The notes: a model not told the origin generated them from the letters alone. DNA of 64,000 bases from Caldicellulosiruptor acetigenus (GCF_026914305.1 NZ_CP113866.1:1243501-1307500); one strand, 5' to 3'; positions 10,548 through 20,640 are shown, counted from the stretch's first letter. Numbers and translations: made by a program.

Positions 10548-13139
10548 ATGCAAGAGCTAACTCCTATGATGCAGCAGTATATGGAGATAAAACAGAAAGT
10601 GAAAGATTGCATCTTATTTTTTAGGCTTGGCGATTTTTATGAGATGTTTTTTGAGGATGCGATTGTGGCGTCCAAAGAGCTTGAGATAGCCCTAACCAGC
10701 AGAGATTGTGGAAACAATGAAAAAGCTCCTATGTGCGGTGTGCCGTACCATTCTGCGACCAGTTACATTGCAAAGCTTATAGAAAAGGGATACAAGGTTG
10801 CTATCTGCGAACAGGTGGAAGACCCAAAGCTTGCAAAGGGAATTGTAAAAAGGGAAATTACAAGAATAATAACTCCAGGCACATTTATTGACGAGAATAT
10901 TTCGACAGCCAATAATTTCATATGTTGTATATCAAAAGACAGGTCTGAATTTGCATTGACATTTGTAGATGTTTCGACTGGGGAGATGTATTCTTGCCTT
11001 CTTGAAGAAGACCTTCAAAAACTATTAAATGAAATTGGTAAATACAATCCCAGTGAGATTTTAATCTCACGTTCAGAAGATGAGCTTTATGAATTCTTGA
11101 AGAAAAACTGCACTTCTTTTGTGCAGATGATAGAGTTTGTGGATTTACAAAAGTGCTATGAGGTCATAGAAAATCAGATAAATGTAGGTAAAATAGATGA
11201 AAGGCTAATTTTGAGCGTAGGGAATCTGCTAAAGTATTTAATAGAGACCCAAAAAATTTCCTTTGATTATATAAGAAGGTTTGAATTTTACAGAGTCCAA
11301 AACTATCTTCAAATTGACATAAACACAAAACGAAATTTGGAGCTCACAGAGAGTATTATTCAGCGCTCCAGAAAGAATAGCCTTCTTGGTATTTTGGACC
11401 GAACAAAGACCTCAATGGGTTCAAGGCTATTGAAAAAATGGATTGAAAGACCTCTTATTGACGTTATTGAGATTAATAGAAGGCTCGACAGTGTTGAGCA
11501 GCTCAAATCAAACTATTCCATTTTAGTACAGATAGAAGAGCTTTTGAGTAGAATGTATGACATAGAAAGACTTTCTTCAAAGTTTGCATATAAGAATGTG
11601 AATGCCAAAGATTTGCTAAGTCTAAAAAGGTCGATTGAAGTGCTGCCAGCTTTAAAAAAACTTCTTTCTTCATTTTCTGCACAACTGTTAAAAGAGATTT
11701 ATGAGGGTCTTGATACATTAGAAGATATATATGCGCTTATTGACAGTTCTATAAATGAGGATGCACCTGTGACCCTAAAAGAGGGTGGAATAATTAAAGA
11801 TGGTTTTAATGAAGAAGTAGATAGATTGAGAAATATATCCAAAAATAGCAAGGAACTTTTGGTTCAGTACGAAGAGAAAGAGAGAAACCTCACAGGCATA
11901 AAAAATCTCAGAATTGGTTATAACAAGGTTTTTGGATACTATATTGAGGTGACCAAGTCAAACTACTCTCTTGTTCCGGACAGGTACATCCGAAAACAAA
12001 CCCTTGCAAATGCAGAAAGATATATAACAGAGGAGCTCAAAAAATTGGAAGATGAAATATTGGGCGCTGACCAGAAAATCATCGAACTTGAATACCAGCT
12101 TTTTTGCGAAATAAGGGATAGAATTGAGGCTCAGATTGAAAGGATTCAAAAGACAGCAAGCTATATTGCCATCTTGGATGTTCTGTGTTCATTTGCACGC
12201 ATTGCAATTGACAATGAATATGTCAGGCCAAATGTTTGCTTAGGGGATAGAATATACATTAAAAATGGTAGACATCCAGTTGTTGAAAAGATGATAGGCA
12301 GAGGCAATTTCATTCCGAACAATACCGAACTTGACCAGGCAGAAAACAGGGTTTTGATTATTACAGGTCCAAATATGGCTGGCAAGTCTACATACATGAG
12401 GCAGGTAGCTTTAATTGTCATAATGGCACAGATGGGATGTTTTGTACCTGCTGATGAGGCACACATTGGTATAGTTGATAAAATCTTTTCACGGATAGGG
12501 GCATCTGATGATATTTCATCTGGGCAGAGTACCTTCATGGTAGAGATGTCAGAGGTTGCGAACATATTGAAAAATGCAACGCCAAAAAGCCTTATAATTT
12601 TTGATGAGGTTGGGAGAGGAACAAGCACGTATGACGGACTTTCTATAGCATGGGCAGTTTTAGAGTATGTTGCTGATAAATCTAAGATTGGTGCAAAAAC
12701 CCTTTTTGCAACTCATTACCATGAGCTAACAGAGCTTGAAGAAAGGATTCCAGGTGTAAAAAACTACAGGGTTGATGTCAAAGAGGAGGGTAAAAACATT
12801 ATATTTTTGAGAAAGATTGTCAGAGGCGGATGTGACTCAAGTTATGGAATTCATGTTGCGCGGCTTGCTGGAATTCCGGAAGAGGTGTTAAAGAGAGCAG
12901 AGGAAATTCTAAAACAGCTTGAGGAAGCTGATATAAATAGAAAAAATATTAGAAAACTTAGAAAAGAAATCAAAAAAGAGTTTACTGAGCAGATAGATTT
13001 TTTTTCGTATAAAAAAGAGGAGATAATAGACAAAATTGAAAAACTTGATATTTTGAATATAACTCCTGTGCAGGCTTTAAACATCCTAAGTGAGCTTAAA
13101 CATGAAATAATTAAAGCCAAAGAGAGGCAATTGATATGA
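10548..13139 (+). CDS. mutS: DNA mismatch repair ATPase MutS
   Basis: Recognises mismatches and recruits MutL. At 863 aa it has full length. The N-terminal mismatch-binding domain carries the F-x-E type motif (FRLGDFYEMFFEDA); a long lever/clamp region follows, then the ABC-type ATPase with Walker A GPNMAGKST near residue 607 and the DEVGRGTSTYDGLSIAWA signature. The start is three bases after the miaB stop, and the end overlaps the mutL start (ATGA). Confidence 0.98.
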   Translation: MQELTPMMQQYMEIKQKVKDCILFFRLGDFYEMFFEDAIVASKELEIALTSRDCGNNEKAPMCGVPYHSATSYIAKLIEKGYKVAICEQVEDPKLAKGIVKREITRIITPGTFIDENISTANNFICCISKDRSEFALTFVDVSTGEMYSCLLEEDLQKLLNEIGKYNPSEILISRSEDELYEFLKKNCTSFVQMIEFVDLQKCYEVIENQINVGKIDERLILSVGNLLKYLIETQKISFDYIRRFEFYRVQNYLQIDINTKRNLELTESIIQRSRKNSLLGILDRTKTSMGSRLLKKWIERPLIDVIEINRRLDSVEQLKSNYSILVQIEELLSRMYDIERLSSKFAYKNVNAKDLLSLKRSIEVLPALKKLLSSFSAQLLKEIYEGLDTLEDIYALIDSSINEDAPVTLKEGGIIKDGFNEEVDRLRNISKNSKELLVQYEEKERNLTGIKNLRIGYNKVFGYYIEVTKSNYSLVPDRYIRKQTLANAERYITEELKKLEDEILGADQKIIELEYQLFCEIRDRIEAQIERIQKTASYIAILDVLCSFARIAIDNEYVRPNVCLGDRIYIKNGRHPVVEKMIGRGNFIPNNTELDQAENRVLIITGPNMAGKSTYMRQVALIVIMAQMGCFVPADEAHIGIVDKIFSRIGASDDISSGQSTFMVEMSEVANILKNATPKSLIIFDEVGRGTSTYDGLSIAWAVLEYVADKSKIGAKTLFATHYHELTELEERIPGVKNYRVDVKEEGKNIIFLRKIVRGGCDSSYGIHVARLAGIPEEVLKRAEEILKQLEEADINRKNIRKLRKEIKKEFTEQIDFFSYKKEEIIDKIEKLDILNITPVQALNILSELKHEIIKAKERQLI

Positions 13140-14902
13140 GAGAGCTTTACAAACTTCCTGAAAGCATTACTCACATCTTGGCGGCAGGCGAGGTTGTAGA
13201 AAGACCGGCATCCTGCCTCAAAGAACTTTTGGAAAATTCAATAGATGCAGGAGCAAGTTTAATCGATGTTAAAATAGAAAAAGGTGGTATGAAGAGAATT
13301 GAGGTATATGATAATGGAAAGGGAATCCACCCTGATGACATTGAATATGTGTTTGAAAGACATACAACCAGCAAGATAAAATCTTTTGAGGATATATTCA
13401 GCATCAAAACAATGGGATTTAGAGGGGAAGCGCTCTGTGCAATATCGAGCGTGGCAAAGGTGACACTTGTTTCTAAGCATTTAGAGGAAGAACAGGGGTG
13501 TATGGTGAAAGTAGAAGGTGGCAAGGTTCTTTCTAAAAGTTTTTGTCCTTTTAAAGAAGGGACAAGGATCATTGTTGAAGATATTTTTTACAATACTCCT
13601 GCAAGGCTAAAATTTTTAAAATCTCCGTCAACTGAACAAAAGTACTGTCTTGAGGTGGTTGAAAAGATTGCAATTGCCTGGCCAGAAATTTCATTTCGGG
13701 CAGAGGCAGATGGCAAAAGACAAATTTTTACACCAGGAGATAATAAGATTGAGTCTGTCATTGGCTCTATATTTGGGATAGAGATAGTAAAAAATCTTGT
13801 TGAGTTTTCTCTTGAGAAAGAATCTCTAAAAGTTTGGGGTTATTTTGTAAACCCCACTGTGAGCAGAGCCACACGCTCAGGTTATCATTTTTATGTCAAC
13901 AGAAGATATATCAAAAGCAAACTTCTTTCATCGTGCATTGATGAAGCGTTTAAGAATTCGGTCATCACAGGTAGATTTCCAATAGTGTTTCTTTTTGTGC
14001 AAATTCCGCCTTCTGAGATTGATGTCAATGTCCATCCATCAAAACTCGAGGTAAAGTTCAGGGATGAAAGATTTGTTTATAACACCATTTATAAAGCTAT
14101 AGCAGACTCGTTAAAATCGGAAAAAATGATTCCCAAGGCTGATTTGGGCAAAGCTAATGATGGAAATGATGCTGAGCGTGAACGAAAATACACTGAAATT
14201 TTGTCTGCAAACTCAAACGATATATCTTTGGTTATTTCCGAGCAGCCAAATTTCTTTGAAATGTTTTCAAAAGGAGCAGAGGTTGTAATTGAGCAGCAGA
14301 GTTTTGAAAACTTTGATGCAGGAAACTATAAGATTGTTGGTTACGCTTTTGATACCTATATCATTGTACAAAGTAATGACAGCTTATACCTTATTGACCA
14401 GCACGCGGTGCACGAAAGAAGATTATTTGAAGATTTTAAAAGCCAAGTTTATTCTTCAAATGTTCAAAGCCAAGTGTTGGCTTCTCCTGTTGTTGTTCGG
14501 CTTCCATCTTCACAAAAAGAGTTTGTGATTTCAAATGCTTCTGTCTTTCAGAAAATAGGTTTTGAAATAGAGGATTTTGGGAAAAATGAAATAGTAGTGA
14601 GAACATGGCCTGCTCTGCTAAGTAGTAATATCGATACAATATTTTTACTTGATGTGATAGAGATGATATACGAACAGATGGTGGAAAACAAGAGCCTTGT
14701 GGAAATTTCTGAGGACCTGTTGAAAAGAATTGCTTGCAGAGCAGCAGTAAAAGGAAATAGTAAAATTTCAGACTTGGAAAAAAAAGAAATAGTTGAACTT
14801 GTGCTCATAAAGAAAGAAATTTTTCACTGCCCACATGGAAGACCAGTGGTAGTAGAGATTTCTAAGAGAGAAATTGAAAAAATGTTCAAAAGAATTGTAT
14901 AA
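13136..14902 (+). CDS. mutL: DNA mismatch repair protein MutL (endonuclease type)
   Basis: GHKL ATPase and nicking endonuclease that couples mismatch recognition to excision. The N-terminal ATP-binding motifs are present (ENSIDAGAS, DNGKGI, GFRGEAL). The C-terminal domain carries the metal-binding nuclease motif DQHA-x2-E-x4-E (DQHAVHERRLFE) and CPHGRP, so this is a nicking MutL, as expected where no MutH exists. 588 aa. Translationally coupled to mutS by ATGA. Confidence 0.97.
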   Translation: MRELYKLPESITHILAAGEVVERPASCLKELLENSIDAGASLIDVKIEKGGMKRIEVYDNGKGIHPDDIEYVFERHTTSKIKSFEDIFSIKTMGFRGEALCAISSVAKVTLVSKHLEEEQGCMVKVEGGKVLSKSFCPFKEGTRIIVEDIFYNTPARLKFLKSPSTEQKYCLEVVEKIAIAWPEISFRAEADGKRQIFTPGDNKIESVIGSIFGIEIVKNLVEFSLEKESLKVWGYFVNPTVSRATRSGYHFYVNRRYIKSKLLSSCIDEAFKNSVITGRFPIVFLFVQIPPSEIDVNVHPSKLEVKFRDERFVYNTIYKAIADSLKSEKMIPKADLGKANDGNDAERERKYTEILSANSNDISLVISEQPNFFEMFSKGAEVVIEQQSFENFDAGNYKIVGYAFDTYIIVQSNDSLYLIDQHAVHERRLFEDFKSQVYSSNVQSQVLASPVVVRLPSSQKEFVISNASVFQKIGFEIEDFGKNEIVVRTWPALLSSNIDTIFLLDVIEMIYEQMVENKSLVEISEDLLKRIACRAAVKGNSKISDLEKKEIVELVLIKKEIFHCPHGRPVVVEISKREIEKMFKRIV

Positions 14903-14926
14903 ATATCAGCGCAGGTGAACAAAAGA

Positions 14927-15865
14927 ATGGAGAAAATACCTTTAATTGTTATTGCAGGCCTTACTGCCACCGGAAAAACAGATGTTGCAGTGGAGCTTGC
15001 TCAGCTTGTAAATGGCGAGATTGTGTCTGCAGATTCGATGTGTGTATACAAGCTTATGGATATTGGTACAGCAAAGCCTACAAAGGAGCAAAGAGAAGCT
15101 GTCAGACATCATGTTATTGATGTAGTATTTCCAGATGAGGACTATAATGTGGCGATGTTTCAAAAGGATGCAACAAATGCAATTTTGGATATTTATAAAA
15201 GAGGTAAGGTGCCTTTGCTTGTAGGCGGAACTGGCTTTTATATAAAGTCAGTTGTGGACGATGTTGAATTTCCTGAGATGGGGGATTCAAAACAAGTTAG
15301 AAAAAAGCTTTATGATGAGCTTAGTAGTAAAGGTAATATGTATCTTTACGAGCTTCTTAAAGAAATAGACAAAGATGCTGCAAATTCTGTTCATCCAAAC
15401 AATGTAAAAAGGGTTATAAGATATTTAGAAATTTATTTTTTGACTGGCAGAAAGCCAACAGAGTTTTTAGACAAGGTAAGAAGAAAAGGAAGTGAAAAAT
15501 ATAATTTATTGCCGCTATGTTTTATAATGGAAAGAGAAGCTTTATGGCAGAGAATTGACCAGCGAGTTGAAAAGATGTTTGATATGGGACTTGTAGATGA
15601 AGTTAAGATGCTTTTAAGTTTAGGATATTCAAAGGATTTAAAATCTATGCAGGGGCTTGGATATAAGCAGGTAATACCATATGTTGAAGGGAAGATTTCA
15701 TTGCAAGAGGCCAAAGACGAGCTTAAATTAAGAACAAGACAGTTTGCAAAAAGGCAGAGGATTTGGTTTAAATATCAGGGTGAATTCATGTTTTTGGATG
15801 TGACAGGTATGAGGTTTGAAGAAGTTGTGAAAAAATGTTTTGAACTTTGCAAAAGTGTGGTATAA
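14927..15865 (+). CDS. miaA: tRNA dimethylallyltransferase
   Basis: Adds a dimethylallyl group to A37 of tRNAs reading UNN codons; its product is the MiaB substrate. Visible: P-loop GLTATGKTD, the early SADSMCVYK motif that binds the tRNA end, and the typical HHVIDVVFPDEDYNVAMF stretch. I prefer ATG 14927 because AGGTG lies about 9 bases upstream; GTG 14915 in frame lacks an obvious site. Roughly 312-316 aa. Standard neighbour of mutL and hfq in Firmicutes. Confidence 0.95.
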   Translation: MEKIPLIVIAGLTATGKTDVAVELAQLVNGEIVSADSMCVYKLMDIGTAKPTKEQREAVRHHVIDVVFPDEDYNVAMFQKDATNAILDIYKRGKVPLLVGGTGFYIKSVVDDVEFPEMGDSKQVRKKLYDELSSKGNMYLYELLKEIDKDAANSVHPNNVKRVIRYLEIYFLTGRKPTEFLDKVRRKGSEKYNLLPLCFIMEREALWQRIDQRVEKMFDMGLVDEVKMLLSLGYSKDLKSMQGLGYKQVIPYVEGKISLQEAKDELKLRTRQFAKRQRIWFKYQGEFMFLDVTGMRFEEVVKKCFELCKSVV

Positions 15866-15866
15866 T
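15840..15866 (+). promoter_or_regulatory. Possible hfq promoter inside the miaA 3' end
   Basis: TTGAAC (15840-15845) and a perfect TATAAT (15861-15866), 15 bases apart. The spacing is short, so this is tentative. It would give hfq its own transcript. Confidence 0.4.
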
Positions 15867-15929
15867 TTAAGAAAAACATATAAAAATTATAATATAAAAA
15901 ACTTTTAAGTTTGGGGAGGAATACATAAA

Positions 15930-16220
15930 GTGGCGAAAGGAAGTTTAAACTTGCAGGACTTATTTTTAAACCAATTAAGAAAAGAAAAAGTAAATGTTAC
16001 AATTTTCCTGCTCAGCGGTTTTCAGTTAAAAGGTACTATCAAGGGTTTTGACAATTTTACATTGATTGTAGAGACAGATAATAACAAGCAGCAGCTAATT
16101 TACAAGCATGCGATATCCTCAATCATGCCCTCAAAGCCAATAAATTATATGGCTCAGGCACAGAATAATCAGCAAGCTTCTCAGCAATCAAATAACAATC
16201 AAGGTCAGGAGACAAAATAA
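15930..16220 (+). CDS. hfq: RNA chaperone Hfq
   Basis: Hexameric Sm-like protein that pairs small RNAs with mRNAs. 96 aa: Sm1 ([23 protein letters not shown]) and Sm2 with the YKHAISSI motif (family Y-K-H-A-x-S), then a Q/N/S-rich tail of about 25 residues that is longer than in Bacillus Hfq. The GTG start is chosen because GGGGAGG lies about 10 bases upstream. A strong hairpin terminator follows. Confidence 0.96.
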   Translation: MAKGSLNLQDLFLNQLRKEKVNVTIFLLSGFQLKGTIKGFDNFTLIVETDNNKQQLIYKHAISSIMPSKPINYMAQAQNNQQASQQSNNNQGQETK

Positions 16221-16235
16221 AACGTACAATTTTAT

Positions 16236-16281
16236 AAAGAAAGCTCATGAACATATGTTTCATGAGCTTTCTTTAATTTTT
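16236..16281 (+). terminator. Intrinsic terminator after hfq
   Basis: A 16-bp perfect stem (16236-16251 with 16259-16274), short loop, then a T-rich stretch. Confidence 0.85.
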
Positions 16282-16310
16282 GACAATCAGAATTTAAAAG
16301 AGAGGTGCAA

Positions 16311-17591
16311 ATGATATTGAAGATAGATATCGAAGGACTAAAAAAATTTTATAATTTTTCTCATGATTTAATAAACTTAACAGAGCAAGCTTTAAAAGAT
16401 TTGAAAGAAAATTTCGAATTTATAGAGCAAATAAAGTCATTCAATCAATTAAAGGTTTTAAATGCTTTTCATCTAAACAAACTTTCATATACCCACCTAA
16501 ATAAAACAGATGGATATGGGTACTCAGATAGTGGGCGAGACGTGATTGAAAAAATCTTTGCCAAGGTTTTCGGATGTGAGGATGCACTTGTACGAATCCA
16601 ATTTATTTCAGGGACACAGGCAATTGCCACAATGTTATTTGCTCTGCTCAGACCAGGTGATATCCTTCTTTCAATCTGTGGAAAGCCATATGATACACTT
16701 CAAAAAGTAATAGGTATAAAGGAGGGTGGGCATGGAAACCTTATTGAGTACGGAATAAAATACCAAGAAATCGATTTGAAGGGCAATGACTTTGACTTTG
16801 AAAAAATAGAGACCATTTTAAAAGAAAACTCTATAAAAGTAGTTTTCATTCAGCGTTCACGTGGATATTCTGTCAGAAGTTCAATTTCAATTGAAAAGTT
16901 AGAAAAGGTAATTAAGTTTATAAAATCTATTTCTCCTCAAACATTTGTTGTAGTTGACAACTGTTATGGTGAATTTGTAGAAAAATTAGAACCCACCGAA
17001 GTTGGAGCGGACTTGATAGCGGGTTCACTTATCAAAAATCCTGGTGGGACGATTGCTTCATGTGGCGGCTATATCGCAGGCAAAAAAGAGCTTGTTGAGA
17101 TGTGTGCAGACAGGCTGAATTCTCCCGGCATGGGGAAAGAAGTTGGACCATCTCTTGGATTTAACAAAGAGATTTTACAAGGGCTTTTATTCTCACCACA
17201 CATAGTAGCCGAAAGTTTAAAAGTGGCTGTGTTTACTTCGTATATAATGGAAAAGTTAGGATATGAGGTTTTGCCAAGATTTAATGAAAAAAGAACAGAC
17301 ATAATTCAAACAATAGTGTTTAAAAACGAATACGAACTTGTAAGATTTTGTCAAGGAGTGCAGAAAGGCTGTCCTGTCGACAGCAATGTTTTACCCGAGC
17401 CTTGGGATATGCCAGGATATTCTCATAAAGTAATAATGGCAGCAGGCGGATTTGTACAGGGTACGTCTTTGGAACTTTCTTGTGATGCGCCAATACGAAA
17501 GCCTTATGCTGCATACTTGCAGGGCAGCTCTTCGTTTGAAATCGGACTTGTTGGAGTGTTACATGCCATTGAAAATATCAGGAGGATGTAA
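16311..17591 (+). CDS. PLP-dependent methionine gamma-lyase-family protein (YnbB/aluminium resistance family)
   Basis: A fold-type I pyridoxal-phosphate enzyme of the family once called aluminium resistance protein. About 426 aa. Visible: FISGTQAIATMLFALLRPGD (cofactor-binding turn), VVVDNCYGEFVE (Asp at the PLP ring) and GSLIKNPGG with the likely Schiff-base lysine. The true substrate is not established. I prefer ATG 16311 (AGAGAGG just upstream) over GTG 16305. The miaA-hfq-ynbB-lexA order is common in Firmicutes. The last codons form part of an inverted repeat shared with lexA. Confidence 0.88.
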   Translation: MILKIDIEGLKKFYNFSHDLINLTEQALKDLKENFEFIEQIKSFNQLKVLNAFHLNKLSYTHLNKTDGYGYSDSGRDVIEKIFAKVFGCEDALVRIQFISGTQAIATMLFALLRPGDILLSICGKPYDTLQKVIGIKEGGHGNLIEYGIKYQEIDLKGNDFDFEKIETILKENSIKVVFIQRSRGYSVRSSISIEKLEKVIKFIKSISPQTFVVVDNCYGEFVEKLEPTEVGADLIAGSLIKNPGGTIASCGGYIAGKKELVEMCADRLNSPGMGKEVGPSLGFNKEILQGLLFSPHIVAESLKVAVFTSYIMEKLGYEVLPRFNEKRTDIIQTIVFKNEYELVRFCQGVQKGCPVDSNVLPEPWDMPGYSHKVIMAAGGFVQGTSLELSCDAPIRKPYAAYLQGSSSFEIGLVGVLHAIENIRRM

Positions 17592-17609
17592 TCTTACATC
17601 CTCCTGATA
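17576..17609. repeat. Inverted repeat joining the 3' ends of the ynbB-like gene and lexA
   Basis: Two perfectly complementary 16-base arms (17576-17591 and 17594-17609) separated by two bases. The left arm holds the last codons and stop of the ynbB-like gene; the right arm holds those of lexA on the other strand, so both proteins end I-R-R-M. It may act as a two-way terminator, though T runs are weak on both sides. Confidence 0.75.
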
Positions 17610-18202
17610 AGTCCTATAACTTTGCCGAGGATTTTTACGTCTTTGACGATAATTGGCTCCATAGCCTTGTTCTCTGGTTGAAGTCTTATATGGTCGTGTT
17701 CTTTATAGAATCTTTTTACTGTTGCTTCATCATCTATTAAGGCAACAACAATATCTCCATTTTCAGCTACATTTTGTCTTCTGACAATTATTATATCATT
17801 GTCGAAAATTCCTGCCTCAATCATACTATCTCCTCTAACTCGGAGCAAGAACGCATCTTCTGTTCCTACAAGGTCATACGGAAGTGTCATAGTTTCTTCT
17901 ATATTTTCCACTGCTAAGATTGGTTCGCCTGCTGTTACCTTTCCAACAAGAGGTAGTTGCACGACGTTTCTGTGTACATAAAACTCGTCGTCTACGATTT
18001 CGATAGCTCTTGGTTTTGATGGGTCACGCCTAATATAACCCTTTTTTTCAAGCCGAGTCAGATGGCCGTGAACAGTTGAAGTAGACTTTAGACCTGTCGC
18101 CTCGCAAATTTCCCTCACTGCAGGGGGATATCCTTTTTCTTTAATCCTCTTTTTTATAAACTCTAAAATTTCCTCTTGCTTTTTTGTAAGCTGTTTTTTC
18201 AT
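17594..18202 (-). CDS. lexA: SOS repressor LexA
   Basis: Represses DNA-damage genes until RecA-stimulated self-cleavage. 202 aa. An N-terminal winged helix ([20 protein letters not shown]) is followed by the S24 peptidase domain. The cleavage site is A91-G92, the nucleophile S126 (GDSM) and the base K163 (ATVKRF), all intact. AAGGGGAA precedes the ATG. Convergent with the ynbB-like gene and divergent from pta. Its own promoter overlaps a palindrome that may be a LexA box. Confidence 0.97.
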   Translation of the reverse strand: MKKQLTKKQEEILEFIKKRIKEKGYPPAVREICEATGLKSTSTVHGHLTRLEKKGYIRRDPSKPRAIEIVDDEFYVHRNVVQLPLVGKVTAGEPILAVENIEETMTLPYDLVGTEDAFLLRVRGDSMIEAGIFDNDIIIVRRQNVAENGDIVVALIDDEATVKRFYKEHDHIRLQPENKAMEPIIVKDVKILGKVIGLIRRM

Positions 18203-18243
18203 GCTACTTATTTCCCCTTCTTTAACAGTATTATTTTGAAATA

Positions 18244-18282
18244 ATTATAACACAAAAACATACATTCTTCAAACTTTTGTTT
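18244..18282 (-). promoter_or_regulatory. lexA promoter with overlapping candidate LexA box
   Basis: On the minus strand TTGAAG (18272-18267), 17-base spacer, TATAAT (18249-18244). AAAC-N4-GTTT at 18271-18282 is a perfect palindrome that departs only in the outer base of each half from the Gram-positive LexA box GAAC-N4-GTTC, and it touches the -35 element. Autoregulation is the likely meaning. Confidence 0.55.
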
Positions 18283-18323
18283 AGTATTTTGAGGCGGAAA
18301 TTCATTTTAAAAGTAAAATAATT

Positions 18324-18354
18324 CTTGTATACAAGATACAACTTGTTTTATAAT
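18324..18354 (+). promoter_or_regulatory. pta promoter with 12-bp palindrome
   Basis: TTGTAT (18325-18330), 18-base spacer, TATAAT (18349-18354). The -35 lies inside the perfect palindrome CTTGTATACAAG (18324-18335), which overlaps a second inverted pair (ACAAG/CTTGT). It could be an operator, for example of a GntR-type repressor; that is inference. Confidence 0.5.
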
Positions 18355-18400
18355 ATATAAGGTGCGATATGTCAAATAATAAACGAAAGGAGTATCAAAA

Positions 18401-19399
18401 ATGGCTTTTATTGATACAATTATCGAAAAAGCAAAATCAGATATAAAGACAATTGTACTTCCCGAAAGCTACGAAGAAAGAAATTTAAAAGCTGCTTCCA
18501 TAGCTCTAAAAGAAAAGATAGCTAAGATAGTTTTGATTGGGAAAGAAGATGAGATTAAAAAAGAAGCAGAAAAGTATGGTGCAAATGTAGATGATGCTAT
18601 TTTTATTGACCCAGACAATTTTGATAGATTTGATGAATTTGTAAATGAATTTTATGAGCTAAGAAAAAACAAGGGTGTAACACTGGAAGATGCAAGAAAG
18701 ATTATGAAAGACCCGATGTATTTTGGTGTTATGCTTGTATACAAAGGTTTGGCAGATGGTATGGTGTCTGGTGCTATTCACTCAACAGCAGATACCTTGC
18801 GACCAGCTCTGCAGATATTAAAAACTGCACCTGGGGTAAAACTTGTTTCAAGCTTCTTTATTATGGTTGTACCAAACTGCGAATATGGTGAAAATGGAGT
18901 TTTTGTATATGCTGATGCAGGTTTGAATCCAAATCCAACAGCAGAAGAGCTTGCTGATATAGCTATTTCATCCGCAAAGAGCTTTGAAGCCTTGGTTGGA
19001 AAAACTCCAAAAGTAGCAATGCTTTCGTATTCTACAAAAGGTTCAGCAAAGTCTGAAATGGTAGATAAGGTTGTTCAGGCGACAAAAATCGCAAAAGAGA
19101 AAGCTCCAGATATCCTGATAGATGGTGAGCTTCAAGCAGATGCTGCAATAGTTCCTTCTGTTGCAAAGCTGAAAGCACCGGGAAGTCCTGTTGCAGGGCA
19201 AGCAAATGTTCTAATCTTCCCTGATTTGGATGCTGGCAATATTGCATACAAACTTACAGAAAGGCTTGCAAAAGCAGAAGCGTACGGTCCTATTACCCAG
19301 GGAATAGCAAAGCCTGTAAACGATTTGTCCCGAGGCTGTAAAGCTGAAGACATTGTGGGGGTTATTGCTATTACTGCTGTGCAGGCTATGATGAAATAA
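18401..19399 (+). CDS. pta: Phosphate acetyltransferase
   Basis: Converts acetyl-CoA and phosphate to acetyl phosphate, the first step of acetate formation. 332 aa, the short single-domain form. Family segments are present: GMVSGAIHSTADTLRPALQI, SFFIMVVPNCEYGENG, ADAGLNPNPTAEELADIA, GELQADAAIVPSVAKLKAP and NVLIFPDLDAGNIAYKL. AAAGGAG precedes the ATG. Followed 26 bases later by ackA, forming the standard ATP-yielding acetate pathway. Confidence 0.97.
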   Translation: MAFIDTIIEKAKSDIKTIVLPESYEERNLKAASIALKEKIAKIVLIGKEDEIKKEAEKYGANVDDAIFIDPDNFDRFDEFVNEFYELRKNKGVTLEDARKIMKDPMYFGVMLVYKGLADGMVSGAIHSTADTLRPALQILKTAPGVKLVSSFFIMVVPNCEYGENGVFVYADAGLNPNPTAEELADIAISSAKSFEALVGKTPKVAMLSYSTKGSAKSEMVDKVVQATKIAKEKAPDILIDGELQADAAIVPSVAKLKAPGSPVAGQANVLIFPDLDAGNIAYKLTERLAKAEAYGPITQGIAKPVNDLSRGCKAEDIVGVIAITAVQAMMK

Positions 19400-19425
19400 A
19401 TTATTGATAGAAGGGGAATGAGAAA

Positions 19426-20625
19426 ATGAAGGTTTTAGTATTAAATTCGGGAAGTTCATCTTTAAAGTATCAATTTATTGATACCGATACAGAGGTTGCT
19501 CTTTGCAAGGGTGTTGTTGACAGGATTGGCTTGCCGGGGGCATTTATTAGACATCAAAAGAATGGTCAAGAGATTGTAAAAGAACAGGAAATAAAGGACC
19601 ACAATGTTGCTATTAAGCTGGTTTTAGAGATGCTCACACATGAAGAAGCTGGTATTATCCATTCTATGGATGAAATTGATGCAATTGGTCATAGAGTAGT
19701 GCATGGCGGGGAATATTTCAGTGATGCGGTGGTTGTCAATGAAGAGGTAAAAAAAGCGATAAGAGAATGTATTGAACTTGCGCCTCTTCACAATCCTGCT
19801 AATTTAATGGGAATTGAAGCATGTGAGAGAGAGATTCCAGGAAAGCCTAATGTGGCTGTATTTGATACAGCATTTCATCAAACAATGCCAAGATATGCAT
19901 ATATGTATTCGCTTCCATATGAGGTGTATGAAAAGTATAAAATTAGAAAATATGGATTTCATGGGACATCACACAAATATGTTGCAATTAAAGCTGCAGA
20001 GTACTTAAAAAGACCACTTGAGGAGTTAAAACTTATAACATGTCATCTTGGAAATGGTTCGAGTGTGTGTGCAATAAAGTACGGAAAGTCGGTTGATACA
20101 AGCATGGGATTTACTCCTTTGGCTGGTCTTGCAATGGGAACAAGAAGCGGAACAATTGACCCTGCTGTGATACTCTATCTTATGGAAAAAGAAAAAATGG
20201 ATGTAAAGCAGATGAATGATTTTCTGAATAAAAAGTCGGGTGTGCTTGGTATATCAGGTGTGAGCAGTGACTTTAGAGATTTAGAGAAAGCTGCAAATGA
20301 GGGTAATGAAAGAGCACAGCTTGCAATTGACATGTTCTGTTATAGGGTCAAAAAGTATATTGGTGAGTACGCAGCAGTATTAGGTGGAGTGGATGCAATA
20401 ATATTTACTGCTGGAATAGGTGAGAACAACGCTCTTGTGAGAGATAAGTGTTTGACTGATTTAGAGTATATGGGTGTTCTGTACGATAGAGAAAGAAACT
20501 TCAATGTAGAAAAAGGTAAGGTTTTTGAAATAAACAAGCCTGAGAGCAAGGTAAAGGTTTTAATAGTTCCTACAAACGAAGAACTTATGATTGCAAGAGA
20601 GACAAAAAGACTTCTTTCAAAATAA
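19426..20625 (+). CDS. ackA: Acetate kinase
   Basis: Converts acetyl phosphate and ADP to acetate and ATP. 399 aa. Starts [17 protein letters not shown] (family signature 1), with [41 protein letters not shown] and [13 protein letters not shown] all visible. AGGGGAA precedes the ATG. Same transcript as pta, ended by a hairpin shared with the convergent dfx gene. Confidence 0.98.
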   Translation: MKVLVLNSGSSSLKYQFIDTDTEVALCKGVVDRIGLPGAFIRHQKNGQEIVKEQEIKDHNVAIKLVLEMLTHEEAGIIHSMDEIDAIGHRVVHGGEYFSDAVVVNEEVKKAIRECIELAPLHNPANLMGIEACEREIPGKPNVAVFDTAFHQTMPRYAYMYSLPYEVYEKYKIRKYGFHGTSHKYVAIKAAEYLKRPLEELKLITCHLGNGSSVCAIKYGKSVDTSMGFTPLAGLAMGTRSGTIDPAVILYLMEKEKMDVKQMNDFLNKKSGVLGISGVSSDFRDLEKAANEGNERAQLAIDMFCYRVKKYIGEYAAVLGGVDAIIFTAGIGENNALVRDKCLTDLEYMGVLYDRERNFNVEKGKVFEINKPESKVKVLIVPTNEELMIARETKRLLSK

Positions 20626-20640
20626 GCTATATAAATAAAA

